A stretch of 64,000 nucleotides of DNA from Aquila chrysaetos chrysaetos (lineage: Eukaryota; Chordata; Aves; Accipitriformes; Accipitridae): assembly GCF_900496995.4 (NCBI RefSeq), contig NW_024470388.1:164823-228822 (forward strand), read 5' to 3'. Position 1 is the first letter of the stretch, and the number at the start of each line of letters is the position of its first letter. Both the position numbers and the translations under genes were made by a program. The notes beneath the pieces were generated by a model. The model worked only from the letters and a program-made list of their open reading frames with translations. It was not told the DNA's origin and made no database searches. Of this stretch, positions 1 through 11,846 are shown one piece after another.

Positions 1-201
1 ATTTCTTCACTGAAAGGGTTGTCAAGCATTGGAACAGGCTGCCCAGGGAAGTGGTTGAGTCACCATCCCTGGAGGTATTTAAAAGACGTGTAGACATGGT
101 GCTTAGGGGCATGGTTTAGTGGTGGACTTGGTAGTCTTAGGTTTACAGTTGGATTCGATGATCTTAGGTCTTTTCCAACCTAAATGATTCTATGATTCTA
201 T
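1..201 (+). repeat. CR1 LINE, 3' end fragment
   Basis: The sequence reads as the 3' untranslated end of an avian CR1 element: 'ggaggtatttaaaagacg', then 'tcttttccaacctaaatgat', then the short terminal repeat 'atgattctatgattctat'. It is cut by the left edge of the window, so its 5' limit is unknown. It lies in the sense orientation in an intron of UBAP2 copy A. Confidence 0.93.
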
Positions 202-715
202 TCTATGTATAAGTTGCTAGGGAGAAGGAGAGCAAAGACCATGGTCTATTTCTTGTTTATAAAGCAGGAAATTCTAAGCTGGATAGTTTTTAGGTCCAAA
301 ATACAGTAATGTTTGTCTTTTCCAAGCACATATCTGATTGCTCTGTGTGGAAAATGACTGTTGCTGCGTGATTTTGGATTGACTTAGTAACCCAAAGATG
401 AAATGTTGGCTGGAAGGGGGATGGACACGGATGACACTTTGATAGTGTAGAATTAGTATGGCTTACTCTTTCAGCTCCAGATCAGGGCACCGAATCAATG
501 AATTAATTCCAGGTTACAAGAATGTAGTTAATTTAGGTGATGTAAAGTGGGGGGGTAGTTTGCAGATCTAGTTAACAGCAAAGGCTGAGGCAGTAACTGA
601 AGAAGCCTGTAGTTAAGGGAGGAGAGGGTGTCAGTTACTGATATCTTTAATACAGATACTGCATGCAAAGGAATTATGGCACTTTTTCCCTCCTTTAAGA
701 TTCCTGCCTCTGCAG
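202..715. other. Intronic sequence of UBAP2 copy A
   Basis: No exon, RNA gene or recognisable repeat is seen here. The stretch ends in a polypyrimidine/AG acceptor (…cctctgcag) that feeds the exon at 716. Confidence 0.6.
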
Positions 716-867
716 TTGAGATGCATGGATCAGCAGATGTGACAGGGTTAAATGTTCAGTTTGGAGCTCTGGAGTTTGGATCAGAGCCTGCACTCCCAGA
801 GTTTGGATCACTTCAAGCAGTGAGAATACCAGCCAGGCGGACCAACAATAGCTTGTACTCAAAGTCT
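716..867 (+). pseudogene. UBAP2: UBAP2 copy A exon (VEMxGSADVxGLNVQFGALEFG)
   Basis: The acceptor is ctctgcag|TTGAG at 716. The exon reads (V)EMHGSADVTGLNVQFGALE then FGSEPALPEFGS, a clear UBAP2 block. After GGATCA the frame shifts by one base: a base is missing before CTTCAAGC and an extra A follows GCCAGGCGG. The intervening residues become LQAVRIPARR instead of an S-S-S-E-N type run, and the frame is restored at NNSLYSKS. The expected donor after AAGTCT reads 'ggaaagtacgtg' rather than a clean gtaagt, so splicing here may also be damaged. Confidence 0.82.
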
Positions 868-1977
868 GGAAAGTACGTGTGAGTTCCCCTTGTGCATTCT
901 TACATGTCTTCTTTAAGGGGTCAAGGTTTGTGCCAAAAACATCAAGGCACAGTTACCATGTAATGAATGGGGAGGGGGAAATATGATGACTTGTAAGGCT
1001 AAGTGTTTTCTGTGGGATGGCATCTTAAAGGAGAAATTTATTTTCTAATGACAATCAAAATCTCCCTGGATGGGTCGATGTGAAGCTGAGATGACATGAA
1101 TGTAAAATAACCTTATAATAAGCTACCCTTTATAGAATTGCTTTCCTCATGTTTAATTGTTTGAGGGTTTGTTCCTCACAACCCGAATTTTTCTGCTTCT
1201 GATCCAGGAGAGATGACCCTTGTACCATATATGTGTGTCAGTAGATTGGCGCCAGATTACAGATCTGATGCTCCTATGGGATGAGAAAAGCAGCCAGGCT
1301 TTTCAGTATGCTGAAGTCTCTTACTGAAATGCTAAAATAGCCAATGATAAATGTCAACATACCAGTAACCCATTTTTTCTTCCTTATTCATTCAAAATTG
1401 GCTTCAGTAAAAAGCTTCCCTGAAGTTAAATTCAGAAATATTAGTAAAAATGAACTTTCACATTCATTTCTAGTTCTATAAATTATTTAAGCTGTTTAGA
1501 AAGTAAACACTCCTGCATGTTTTAAAGTATTTTTTCCTCTTTGCATAGTTCATTCTGTTAGACTGCTACTATAATGTTAGAATTCTATTGTAAAAGAGAC
1601 TGGGTGTTTCTCATCATATACCAGACTTTATGGATCTAGTTGTTTAAAAAAGAGAGATTATGATCATTAATTTATCCTTTGAGAAGGTGGAAATAACATG
1701 ACTGAAAAGTGCTTGTGTGTAAACTCTTGTTTTGGTTGGGCTGGCAGGAGGAAGGTGAATGGTGCTTAGTGCAGCTGATGGTTTTGAAGCAGCGATTACT
1801 GGGGACCAAAGCAAAATTATATATATTTTTTTTTATTATTAGATTTTCTAGTATAAATAATGTAGATTTGACTACATGTTAAGGTAGTTCTAGATAACTG
1901 TATAGGAGCTGATACTTTCATGAAGGTGTTTGAGATGTCGTTTACCAAGATGATAAATAATTTTTTACTTTTTCCAG
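868..1977. other. Intronic sequence, UBAP2 copy A
   Basis: T-rich intron with no recognisable exon or repeat. It ends in the polypyrimidine tract and AG at 1977. Confidence 0.6.
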
Positions 1978-2179
1978 TGATCCTTGAATACCTCTTTGCC
2001 AATATCCATACAGTACAGGAGTCCACCTACACACCTCTGCCATCACTCTTCCAGTCTGACCTGCTCATCCCAGAGCACTAGCCAGTAACAACCTTCCTCC
2101 TATGACCGACTTCTGTGCATAGTAGGATAACGTACCAAAGCCTCATGGCTCCATCTGAATCAACCCCTGTGCAGTTACG
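1978..2179 (+). pseudogene. UBAP2: UBAP2 copy A exon with at least four frameshifts
   Basis: It lies between a good acceptor (ttactttttccag at 1977) and a good donor (gttacg|gtgagt at 2180). No single frame is open, but switching frames recovers the expected order of UBAP2 blocks: S-T-Y-T, then S-S-L-T-C-S-S-Q-S-T, then S-S-Y-D, then S-V-H-S-R-I-T-Y-Q-S-L. Each switch corresponds to a missing base, for example CCTTGAATACC where CCTTTGAATACC is expected, TACACACC for a TACACCACC-type sequence, and GACCGACTTC for a GACCGxACTTC. All lesions I can place are deletions, which leaves open a consensus error. As written, the exon is unreadable. Confidence 0.75.
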
Positions 2180-3374
2180 GTGAGTGAATTTCAGAAATAA
2201 GACCTTGAAAAAAGGTGAAATATTCTTATCCATGTTAGACTTGTATTACCCTGCTATGTTAATATTTTAACCAAGCCAAGTGGTATTTTTGATTCCCAAG
2301 TTCACTCTGTGTATTGTTTTTTTCTTTTCCTATTGTGTAGCCATTTTTTGTATTTGGGATATAAGAGCCTCTGTTGTTGGGGTTTTGACATCTTAAATTG
2401 CTGGTTGATGACCGTTTTCTTCTTAGCAACACTTAACATTCTAGTTGAGTTTCCTTCCCTGAAGCTTAGCTTTTTAAAAAAGGAACTATCTCCGTGTGTA
2501 AATATTAGTCGTGGTATTTTGCCATAACCTGACAGTTTCTATCCAAAGGTATATTATTTATTAAATTTATATGGCACCTAGCAAATGGATCCCAAACTGT
2601 TGTGACCCCCTCCAGCATTACTCTTTGTTGATTTAAACAGCAGTGGGAATTAGTTTCATGTTTTATTTTAAAAAGCATAGGGAGACGTCTAATCTAGGAC
2701 AGAGAGGATCTCTCTTGGGAGATATTCAAAAGCACCTACTGTCTGTGTATGAAATGTAGGTTTGTTTTAAGAGAACTTAATTTATTAGATGTTTTAAGGA
2801 ACTTGTGAGAGTTGTAAGTTTATTTACTTCTGGCCTTTGTTATGTAATGGCTCAGTCACACTTATCTTCTGCACTAGCTCATATGTACTGGTGAGGATCA
2901 AGCGTAGACTATCTACTTCTTTACTCCCGTGTTATCCAAAAAACAACTGGTGCTTTCTCAAGTCTTTATCTTTCAATGGAAAAAAATTGCCATCTCTGTG
3001 TAACTTGGATAGTTAAATTGAGAGTTTGCATTAGATCAAAAGCACAACCATTTCCTATATGTTAATGCAATTCATTCTTTCCTATTGGTGTGAACCTGAA
3101 GTTTATGTTATATACAGTACAATGGGAAGGTCTCCTGCTGATGGGTGTAGTATGGGCAGTACATGGGGTTCTGTATGTTCAGGGGACATTGCACTTGAGA
3201 CAACTTTAGTATGTGGTTTTGTTAAAGGCAGTAAAAAGTTAATTTCCTGCCTTTTTTGGTCTTTCAGTTTAGAATGAATATAGAATTTTGCATGAAGCAT
3301 GTTCATGTGGTGATTCAGTCCTGAAAATTTAATATACCTCTAAGATGATTTATTCATTTCTCCTTTGTTTACAG
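2180..3374. other. Intronic sequence, UBAP2 copy A
   Basis: AT-rich intron between two UBAP2 exons. No repeat or RNA gene recognised. Confidence 0.6.
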
Positions 3375-3414
3375 AACGGGCACAGCGGTGTTAGAACACA
3401 GGCAACTCTTGACA
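3375..3414 (+). pseudogene. UBAP2: UBAP2 copy A exon (NGHSGVRTQATLD)
   Basis: A 40-base exon with acceptor ttgtttacag|AACGGG and donor GACA|gtaagt. It encodes NGHSGVRTQATLD, equivalent to the short NGHGGGRSQ-like exon of mammalian UBAP2. It ends in phase 1 and joins the next exon as D-T-T-S-S. The exon itself is intact. Confidence 0.85.
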
Positions 3415-6197
3415 GTAAGTTTACAAAGCTTGGTTGTGCACAGGACTTTCTGATCTTTCCTTACTACTTGCTGCGTGCGCACAACTGTTCCAGTGACATC
3501 TGGTTTAAGGTTTTATATTGTTTTCACTGGCTAATTTTAGCTGACCCATTTGAGTTTATTTGTACTTTGCATAGGATATACTGCTTGCTTCTTGACTAAA
3601 ACTGAAATATGAAAGCAGCCCTATTAAATCTACAAACCTAAGCAGTCTTAGAATTAGAGAGAGCTGCTTTGGCTGCGCTGCGTTTTCTTTTTAATTTATC
3701 TGCCAAAAATTAATATAAAATTAAAGTAAATTAATATAAAATTAAAAGTTATTATCAAATTTCTTAGCAATTCTTTCCAATTCTCAGTTGGGAAGCTGCG
3801 AAAGCATTTAGCTGTAATGAACAAAGTCACATTGTTTGAATGCACCTCTCACTGGGTATAGTGCTACTTATGCCTCTGTTACAAGCCTATGGGGGAAATA
3901 AGGGTGACTAACATGCTCCCTCTTGCCGGGTAGCTTGCTGCCTTGCAGGCGGAGTAACAATAACAGTACTGGCTCTGATACAGGCGTTAACTGTTTATCT
4001 TCATCTTAGACTATTTCTAACATGGTATTTTACTTGTAGCCACCCCTACAAGCTCTCTTCCTGGAGTTTAAAATAATTATAGTATTCACTCTTCTGACTT
4101 TTATGTGCTGCTCTGTGGAAGTTTTCAAGGGCAGCAGTGTGAATTAACATCTTTTGGAATTCCAACACTTCAATTTAGGTCTGTCCTCCTCTTAAACATC
4201 TCTTCAGGTAGGTCGTTAGTGGACAAGCCTTTTTTTTTTTTTTTTTTTTTTATACTTCTGAGTAGAAAGAAGTTGAGTATTGAGACCTGTAAACAGTGTT
4301 TTGTTAGTGCCAGGTTCAATTTAAATGAGCAGGAGGAGTGTATATGCCCAAAGAGTTACCACTAAAAGACTTGCTATATATAAAAAAAACTTTTCAAGTG
4401 GAAAACTTTATTACCCTTGTGTTACAGAATTAATAAACAATTTATGAAATTCACTACAGGACTTGTCTTTTTGCTATGGAAAACAAAGATCTGAGAATTC
4501 CTAATATTTTGTAATTATTCTGTAATGGCTTTATTAGTCCCTTTTTCAATGCCAGTTCTCTTTTGAGAACACTTTTGGTTTTTTCTGTATCTCAAGCACA
4601 TAAACTGGAATCAGTTGTCTTCCATGTATCTATTTCATGCATCCAAACTATTTTGAAATTCTCTCTTCTTCTTAACATTTGAAAGTACTGACCTTTTCCC
4701 TTCTGTATGTGCCGATAATATTCTTAGTTGTTCATCTCTCATCTTTGCTGCTGTCCTTTAATATCCAGATCTCATGCTTCCTAAACCCTTAGTTCAAAGC
4801 ATGGCTGGTGTGTTATAATTCTGACTATCCTATTTGTCTCCTGGTTTTCTTGTCTTGCACATCATGTTCAAGGGCATCCTATAAGGGGTCTTAATGAAGA
4901 TGGTGATTCTGTCCCTTGTATTGAGGACATCTACTTTTACTTCAAGAAGGGAACCCTGTTCTAAATGTATTGAGAGTTGTCAATGTTATTTACTTATTTG
5001 TATATGTATCTTGCCAGGAAGTATCAGGTGATATAGTTTGCCACCTTCATAACTATGTTTCTGTCTGTCACTTGAATTTCCTGCTCTGTTGTCAGTTACC
5101 CTCATACTTATTGCCAAGGCCAAAACCTCTTGATTTCTGTTTGCGTAGCACCCAATCCAGCAACCTGACTTGGGTCATTTAGTGAGGAAACCAAACCAAT
5201 AACATGAACAAACTGTGATGCGTAACTTCCAAGCGTATATTTGACTTGTTTGGTGAACATTCTAAGGACTGTCTTCACGTGCATTGCAAGTTAGTGATGA
5301 TCCACTGGGTAGTGGTCTCTGGTGTGGTATAGAAGCATGGCCCAGCAGAAGGCAGGGCTCAACACTTTCTGAGTTTTATTGGTGGGTGAGTGCCTCTAAT
5401 TCTGTGTATTATCTTCAGAGGACAAGAGATAAGTGTAGAAACAGCTGGGTATTATGTTGGGGCAGTAGAGTTGTTCAATGTCTTATTACAGTATAGTGAT
5501 CCTTTGGAAAGGCACATCCGTGGTAAACAAGTTCTACTCTGTATAGCCTAAAAAGTAATTTTAATGCTAAACGCTTATTGTTATCTAGGTCAAATAAAAT
5601 AAGACAATATTTGACAACTCTTTAGCCATTAAAAGTGCTTAATGCTGTGCTCAATTGTGGCCTTTTATTGTAGCTTCTTTTATTCTACTGCATTACACAT
5701 TTGACTCAGTTCTCCAAACTGGTAAGTTGTATGTGCCCTTGTACTCCAGCGATCCAAGTCTCAAATATCAAAGGTGCCATGTAGGTTGGAATGAAGCAGC
5801 AGAGCTGTAGGTAAAAGCAGATTTGTATAGTGCCTTGAAAAGCACAAATGACTTTTGTTTGCAGAACCAAATGCAAGGAATTTTAAAATGAGGATTGACT
5901 TGCGAGCAAAAGTTAGTAATCCAGATAGTGGGAGGTGAAGTGCAGAAGACTGTAGTTTACTACATGTGTAGCAGTGAAAATATAATCTATTATAGGTGAA
6001 GAACTAAAGGGAAAAATTATAGTTCTGTTGCTGTTTGAATTTTCATTAATAGCCAGATTGCTTGATACTGTTACTGGTCCTTAATGGTCAGGTTTTTGTA
6101 AACCAAGGGGAGAATACTGTTGTGTTCCTGGATCCAGGCTGGGATGTCAGGTATGCTGGAATTTGTCTTTGAATGCCTCTTTTTTAACTCGTTGCAG
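3415..6197. other. Intronic sequence, UBAP2 copy A
   Basis: Long intron with a poly-T tract near 4230-4250. Apart from that I see only unassigned AT-rich sequence. A weak box C/D-like arrangement near 5295-5372 was considered and rejected. Confidence 0.55.
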
Positions 6198-6381
6198 CTA
6201 CTTCATCAGTTCCAGCGCCCAAGGCAGAGCCTTCTCCCTCACTACCTTCTGCTGGTTCTCTGCCTAGCGTGGTATCCACCACTGCTTCACTTCTGCCTTC
6301 AGCATCGCAGCACACAGCAACGTTGCCCAGCTTGCCTCAGTCCAGTGATTTGGCCAGCAGCTCACTTTCCCAGTTAAGCAG
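6198..6381 (+). pseudogene. UBAP2: UBAP2 copy A exon (Ser/Thr-rich, LPSAGSLPSVVSTT)
   Basis: A 184-base exon with acceptor ctcgttgcag|CTACTT and donor AAGCAG|gtacag. It reads SSVPAPKAEPSPSLPSAGS then LPSVVSTTASLLPSASQHTA then TLPSLPQSSDLASSSLSQLS, typical of the low-complexity Ser-rich region of UBAP2. It is open and in phase with both neighbours. Confidence 0.88.
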
Positions 6382-8892
6382 GTACAGTAGGAGTTGTGAT
6401 AAACTGAAAGGGGTTCAATTTTGGGGAAAGGGCAAACATGAGGGTGATTGTGTATGGGGCTGTCAGACACCAGGGTCCCCTTTTCTGACATTAACTGGAA
6501 TTAGGGGAGAGATTCAGAAGAAACCAGAATGTTTCTGGTTGCAAAGTATGAGCTCTGGGCTGCCTCTTAATGATGGAGCAGTTGCTGTCCTCAAGTTTTC
6601 ATGGTATATAAACAACTTTGTGTTTCAAGTGGCTCTTGCTTCAATCATGCCAGCTAAATTGATTCCCCCACTTTGTTTTCCCTACTTTGTCCACAGTGCC
6701 TGCTGTTTGTTTAGTGTCATATGTTTGAAATCATTCCTTAACAGTTTACTTCCTGGCTAATTTTGAAATATTGTAGTTTCATTTATATTTGTATTTCTTA
6801 AAATTAAAAACCAGAAATAATTCCACAGGGACAGTGCGTGTTTTTTCTTTTTCTAAGACATTTCCTTAAGACACTTTGAAATATCAGATTGGTGTTCCTG
6901 GAAGTGCATTTAGCACAGCTTAGCTCATTTGCACTATCTGTCTGATTTTTCAGTGCCTGTTACTTGAGCTTCATCCTCAGGCAGGTGACATCTGAGGCTA
7001 TTACTGGTTGAGTTATATTTTAATACTCACCTTTGTACTGTATTTGTTAATATAAGAAACTAATTTGATGGGCTATCACAGGGGTTTTTTTCTGTTTCAC
7101 AGCTAGGACACGGTTGATTCTCTTTTAATACACTAGTGTTTTTCTGTTGAATAAAATGGTAAATGTGTCAAATAACAAGAATTACTCCATTCACATTAGA
7201 AACATCTTCTCCCCACATTTGTTTGTTGAAAAGCTGTGTACACTGGTAAAAATTTTAGTTGGAGGATTGATGCTGTTGGACAGATACCAAGCACCATGAA
7301 AGATGATTCCTGAATTCTAGGCATGTCTGACTTGATTGTGCTGGTGGCTCTTGTCTGCGTCTCTACCGTAGGTCAGATGGTCAATTAAGGCTTATTAGAA
7401 GAGCCAGGGAGAGTAGGCGAGGGAGTGGTTTAAAACCATATGTTGGACTGAACCATTTCTTTCCTTGCTGCCTGAAGTGGTGTCATTGTAATTCCTGCAG
7501 ACAGGGAACAGCTTTAAAGAGTCGAAGTAAAATTAATCTATGAAACTGCCAAGTTTTATTCTGGTCCCACACCTCGAAGAGCTGCCAGAAGTGTTTGCCC
7601 TTAAATTAGGGCATATAATTTAGCCTGCAGCTTTGTTATGAAAACTGCTGTATTTTCTTGTGGCTATTTCCATAGAGAACACTAAAATATTTGTTATGGT
7701 TAGGATCTCCCTTGCTTCTGATTTCACATGAGGAGGGGCTTTTTGAGCACCAAACCATACATATTTTTTTATGCTTTGTTTTGTTTGCCTTTGTTCAGTG
7801 TTCATTTTGTTTATTCCATGCTGTACTGTAAGTTATGTTCTTGACCTCGAATGTAAGGTATAACTTTAGTCAGTGTAAATGTTTAAGAACCAGTTTCAGT
7901 CCCCTTTCAGGGAGACATGTAAAGATCTTTGGATTACGGATGGGTGTGGGTGCTCTTGTTCCTGCCAAAAGTTGACAGGCCTGGTCAGCTAGGGAAAAAA
8001 GGTGGTGCTAAAGCAGAGTTGCTTCCTAAAATGGAGTTATCTGCAGATGTTTCATCAAGGGATTCTTTATTTTCATATTTTACAGTGTATGTATAAAACT
8101 GAACTGATAGTTCTGATTCATCTTTTCAAAGAGGAAATTATTTTTGGTGGGGCGTAGCGGTATGAACCAGCCTTGATTAAATTGCCAGATTCTGTAGTAG
8201 TATGTCTAATTTTTGGGCTTTCACAGATGCTCTTCATTTGCTGTTTTTTTTGAGCCCTGTCTTTTGAGAGTGTGTTGGGGCTTTTGGCAGAGTTATGGGG
8301 CAAATACCCTGCAGTTCTAATTGGTTGAACTAATGTTATGCAGGTTATGCGAGAAATACCATAGTGAGTCAAACCAAAGCACTGCCTCACCTAATTAATA
8401 TCTGTGCCCTGTGGCAGGCAGCAGCAGTTGCTCAGGGAAGGAATGAGAAGCGAACCATGTGTTGTGTGAACCTTCTGGTTTTGGACTTTATGTGTCTTGG
8501 AGTCATTGCTACGTAATTCCTGAAGCAACTATTGTTTTTCTAAAATAGAGTAAATTGATAAATACAAATGAATGGTGTTTTAGATGTTTCTTGTTAGTAA
8601 TAGTTGTCTCTGTACTTCAATTTTTTTTCATTAAACAGTAGTAGGATATTAGGTAAAGGAAAAAATGTCTGTAGGGGTGTGTGTGTATATACACACACAT
8701 ATATATGTGTATATATACGCCCCCCGACAATTTTTTCTTCAGTATCCTACTGTGTATGTGTATACTCATACCTACAATTTTTATTCTTTAATATCCTACT
8801 GCTTACTCTGTGTTTGTGTATATACATATATATGTGTTAAAAAATGTTCTAGGAAAAATTAATTTTATTAATTCTTTGCAATTTTTTTCTAG
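6382..8892. other. Intronic sequence with TG/TA microsatellites
   Basis: Intron of copy A. Around 8676-8718 there is an alternating purine-pyrimidine tract (gtgtgtatatacacacacat and similar), with a second TG/TA-rich patch at about 8810-8836. Nothing else is recognised. Confidence 0.6.
8676..8836. repeat. Alternating TG/TA simple repeat
   Basis: Blocks of (TG)n, (TA)n and (CA)n, for example tatatacacacacatatata, occur twice in about 160 bases. It is an ordinary intronic microsatellite; length polymorphism is likely. Confidence 0.8.
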
Positions 8893-8959
8893 CTCCCTTT
8901 CCAATCATCAGAGCAGCCTCTCCCCTGCCTCAGTGTTGTCTTCAAGCACATCACATGCA
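8893..8959 (+). pseudogene. UBAP2: UBAP2 copy A exon (SLSNHQSSLSPASVLSS)
   Basis: A 67-base exon with acceptor tttttttctag|CTCCC and donor CATGCA|gtaagt. It encodes (S)SLSNHQSSLSPASVLSSST then SHA, matching the SSLSSHQSSLS block of UBAP2. It is open and in phase. Confidence 0.86.
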
Positions 8960-10291
8960 GTAAGTCCTATTTGCATTTCAACAGATGTTTGGCATATAGT
9001 CAGTTTATCTGATGATTAAGACCCTCTCTTAAAGTTCATTGTGTCCCAGTACACTAAGAACTGAAACAAGAGCCTTATCTCAGGGAAGAAGGACTGCCAG
9101 CCCCTCTAGTGGTAAAAAAAGTCTTTACCACTTGTGATTTGTACTAGATCAGGAACAGCTATTACAGAGACTTGCCAGTCACACAACCGTAGAGGAAATT
9201 TTCATGCCAGCAAGGGGGGATAGAATAAAGAAAGAACTTCTTGTAACAAATGTATTTAAAAAAAAAAAAATCTTTAGAAGTGGCTGTCTGAAACTTCTCC
9301 AAAATGTGGACTGTTAGCAGTCTCCACTGGAGAGGTTAGCTGGCAAAATGCAGGTGATGGAATGATACATGTCATGACAAATGCCTCATGACAGATGATT
9401 TTAGAGTTTACCATGTGGCATTGTTGTCACCTGTGTATTTAATGCATTTGAGAGAACAAGGCAAATGGTAGTGAACACAGTGCTCTAGATGAGGGTTGCA
9501 CAAACAAAAGTCAGAGAGACACTGCCTTGTTCTGTGATGGGGTACTTCTGTACAATCCCAGTTGCGGTGTGCAGATAGGTTACTGCTTTGCTTTATGCCT
9601 GTATTTTGGTTTGAAATGCTCCATTCCTACTGAATATGTAACTTAAAAATTCACACTTATCCAAATGTCCTTCTTTTCTGTTGTCAGAGTTGTTTTGGCT
9701 TCTGTGTGTTGATGACACTGTTTTGCAAGTGTGATCGGCTTACAGCTAAGGCACTGTATTGTGCTGGATTCAAACCAGGAACTCCTTTATCCTCACGTGT
9801 TCCTGTAATACATCTGGTCTGTGTTTCAGTTTACCACATTGACTCTGTTGTGGGGCACTGCAGTTTTAATCTTTTAAATTCCACAAGTGCATTGAGGAAA
9901 TCACGATAGCAGTGTTCTGTATTTTGAAAACAAATACCGTCTTTTGGAAGAATATAGGAGTTTATTTTAACATAACAAGTACTAGCTTAAAAGAGTATAC
10001 AAGCAAAGGGCAAGAAATAATGCAATGGAGTGACATTTGAGTTACTGTGGTTTAATTTTGTGATGATATAGCGGTTTGAATTTAACTCTCATAATAATTT
10101 TCTTTGAATACTTAAAAATCACAAGCATGCAATTTAGTTGCTTGCTTGGTACATAGATAATGCGTATCTTTTTCTTTTGCATGTGCTGCTGTTACTTAAA
10201 AGATTGTCGGTTTGGTTTGGTTCCCCCCCCCAGCATCTTCCACTGTGGTTTATTTGCTCTGTGATCCTCATTGTTTTTGTCTCCTTTCTAG
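8960..10291. other. Intronic sequence, UBAP2 copy A
   Basis: Nothing recognised beyond a short poly-A tract near 9257 and a polypyrimidine acceptor (ctcctttctag) at the end. Confidence 0.6.
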
Positions 10292-10487
10292 CACACTAGT
10301 GTTGAGAACACAACTTCACTCCAGCCCTCAACAACCTTTTCAACTGTTTCAAGCTCAGCTACTAGCACCACCTCTTCAGTTGTCAGCATGGCAAGCAGTA
10401 TGAACACTACAAACAGCCTTGGCCTGGGCGTTACCAGTGTGTCTATACCAGCTGCTACCACACGGGCGGCTCCCTTAGTGTCTTCAG
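10292..10487 (+). pseudogene. UBAP2: UBAP2 copy A exon (HTSVENTTSLQPSTTFST)
   Basis: A 196-base exon. It reads HTSVENTTSLQPSTTFSTVS then SSVVSMASSMNTTNSLGLGV and ends at RAAPLVSS before TCAG|gtttgc. It matches the serine-rich stretch before the GKAPPNLP motif of UBAP2. Open throughout. Confidence 0.88.
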
Positions 10488-11754
10488 GTTTGCAATATTA
10501 ACAGATCACATGGATAGACAGAGGACTTCAGTCAGCAGGGATGTCAGTTGAGCATCTCACCAGCCATAACTGTGCTAAGAAATCCACACTCTTGACTAGC
10601 CTTTTCGGCATGCTTTATTTGCTGGCTTATAAAATAAAGTTGTCTGGTTTTGTGTATTTGAAATATTTGTTAGGGTGTTATGTGGCATTTATATAGCACA
10701 TTCCATCCCCAAAGAGCTTTATAAATAGACGCCAGAGCAGTTCTGACTTTGGAAGTTTTGGGCTAGGAGATTCGCCCAGTTTGTATTCCAGGTTGTGATC
10801 AGCTCTTGGCTGTGAGTTCACATTAGCTTTAATTTCAGTCTTGTCTGTGACTTGAATCCATTTGGCAGTATCAAAATATAGTGCAGTGTCCTCATTATCA
10901 TATGCCACATCCCCACTGCCACATCTACAGAAAGGAAAAAAGTGTCTGATGTCTGGGTCATTCCACAGCAAATAGCACTTCAGAAAAAGGGTTCACAGAG
11001 AAGGTGGGGAGGCTTCTTGCACTGAAGTGGAAGCAATGCTAAATTCTCTCTTGCTTCTCTAATCAACCTGAACTGCTAAAAGGAAATCCTATGGAGGGAA
11101 GTGAATGATTTAAATATTAAGATCAAACTTACTTACAGAAGGATTTCTCATTTCTCGTTCCAATACCTTGTAAATGAAGTGTCTGATGACTGGCCAAAGT
11201 GCATTTTTTTGTTCTTCTGCTTCCTAGCACTGCTTCATGGAGGCAACTGAAACTGTTTCAATCTTCTTCTCTTTGCTATTCCCAGCTGCAATAAGTCACC
11301 CGCAAAAAGTATGCTGGCAACATTTCATGTTTTCCAGTCTATTGCTGGTGATAAAGGGGAATGTGTTGACAGAGCAGAAAATGAAAGGAGAGAATTTGCT
11401 CTCTTAGATTGAGAACAATGCCTGAATTTTGCCTTCAGGAGAGGACTGAGGAAAGGAGAAGTTCCTGTAATTCTTGTAATCCTCTTGGACAAAGTAAATG
11501 ACAAAATCAGACTGTTCTCTGATGGGACTGTTTTCAGTCTTAAGCAGCCTGTGCTTTCCCTTCCTTGAGGCGTGGTTAAACTCTTCAGGCTATTTTGAGC
11601 ATTTTCATCAACCAGTACAAAATTCTTCTGCGTAGATCTGCTCTTTACAAGCTATGACAGTGCAGCCGCCAGGGCTTGTGAGCTATCTTGTCTCAATGCT
11701 GAAGCCTTTTCTTTTCTAAAGGCTTGTTAAAGTGTCTGTATTTTGATTCTACAG
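10488..11754. other. Intronic sequence, UBAP2 copy A
   Basis: Contains a stretch near 10678-10740 (atttatatagcacattccat...) that looks like an old interspersed repeat, but I cannot name it. Otherwise unassigned intron. Confidence 0.5.
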
Positions 11755-11846
11755 GCAAAGCTCCCCCAAACCTGCCCCAAGGTGTACCGCCCTTGTTGCA
11801 TAACCAGTATATTGTGGGACCTGGAGGACTTCTGCCTGCCTACCCA
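11755..11846 (+). pseudogene. UBAP2: UBAP2 copy A exon (GKAPPNLPQGVPPLLHNQY)
   Basis: A 92-base exon with acceptor gattctacag|GCAAAG and donor TACCCA|gtaagc. It encodes (G)KAPPNLPQGVPPLLHNQYI then VGPGGLLPAYP, one of the most conserved motifs of UBAP2/UBAP2L. The HNQY form favours UBAP2 over UBAP2L. Confidence 0.93.

Noticed and set aside
5288-5380. Box C/D snoRNA candidate (GTGATGA ... CTGA, about 80 bases) in a UBAP2 intron; mammalian UBAP2 hosts SNORD121 genes
   Set aside because: No terminal stem pairs the ends and no convincing C'/D' boxes or guide element are seen; the motifs are short enough to occur by chance.
6269-6760. 163-codon open frame on the + strand
   Set aside because: Only its first 38 codons are the UBAP2 exon; the rest is read-through into the intron beyond a good donor at 6382.
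10678-10971. 97-codon - strand frame as a gene
   Set aside because: The underlying DNA looks like an old interspersed repeat inside a UBAP2 intron; no start context or homologous protein recognised.
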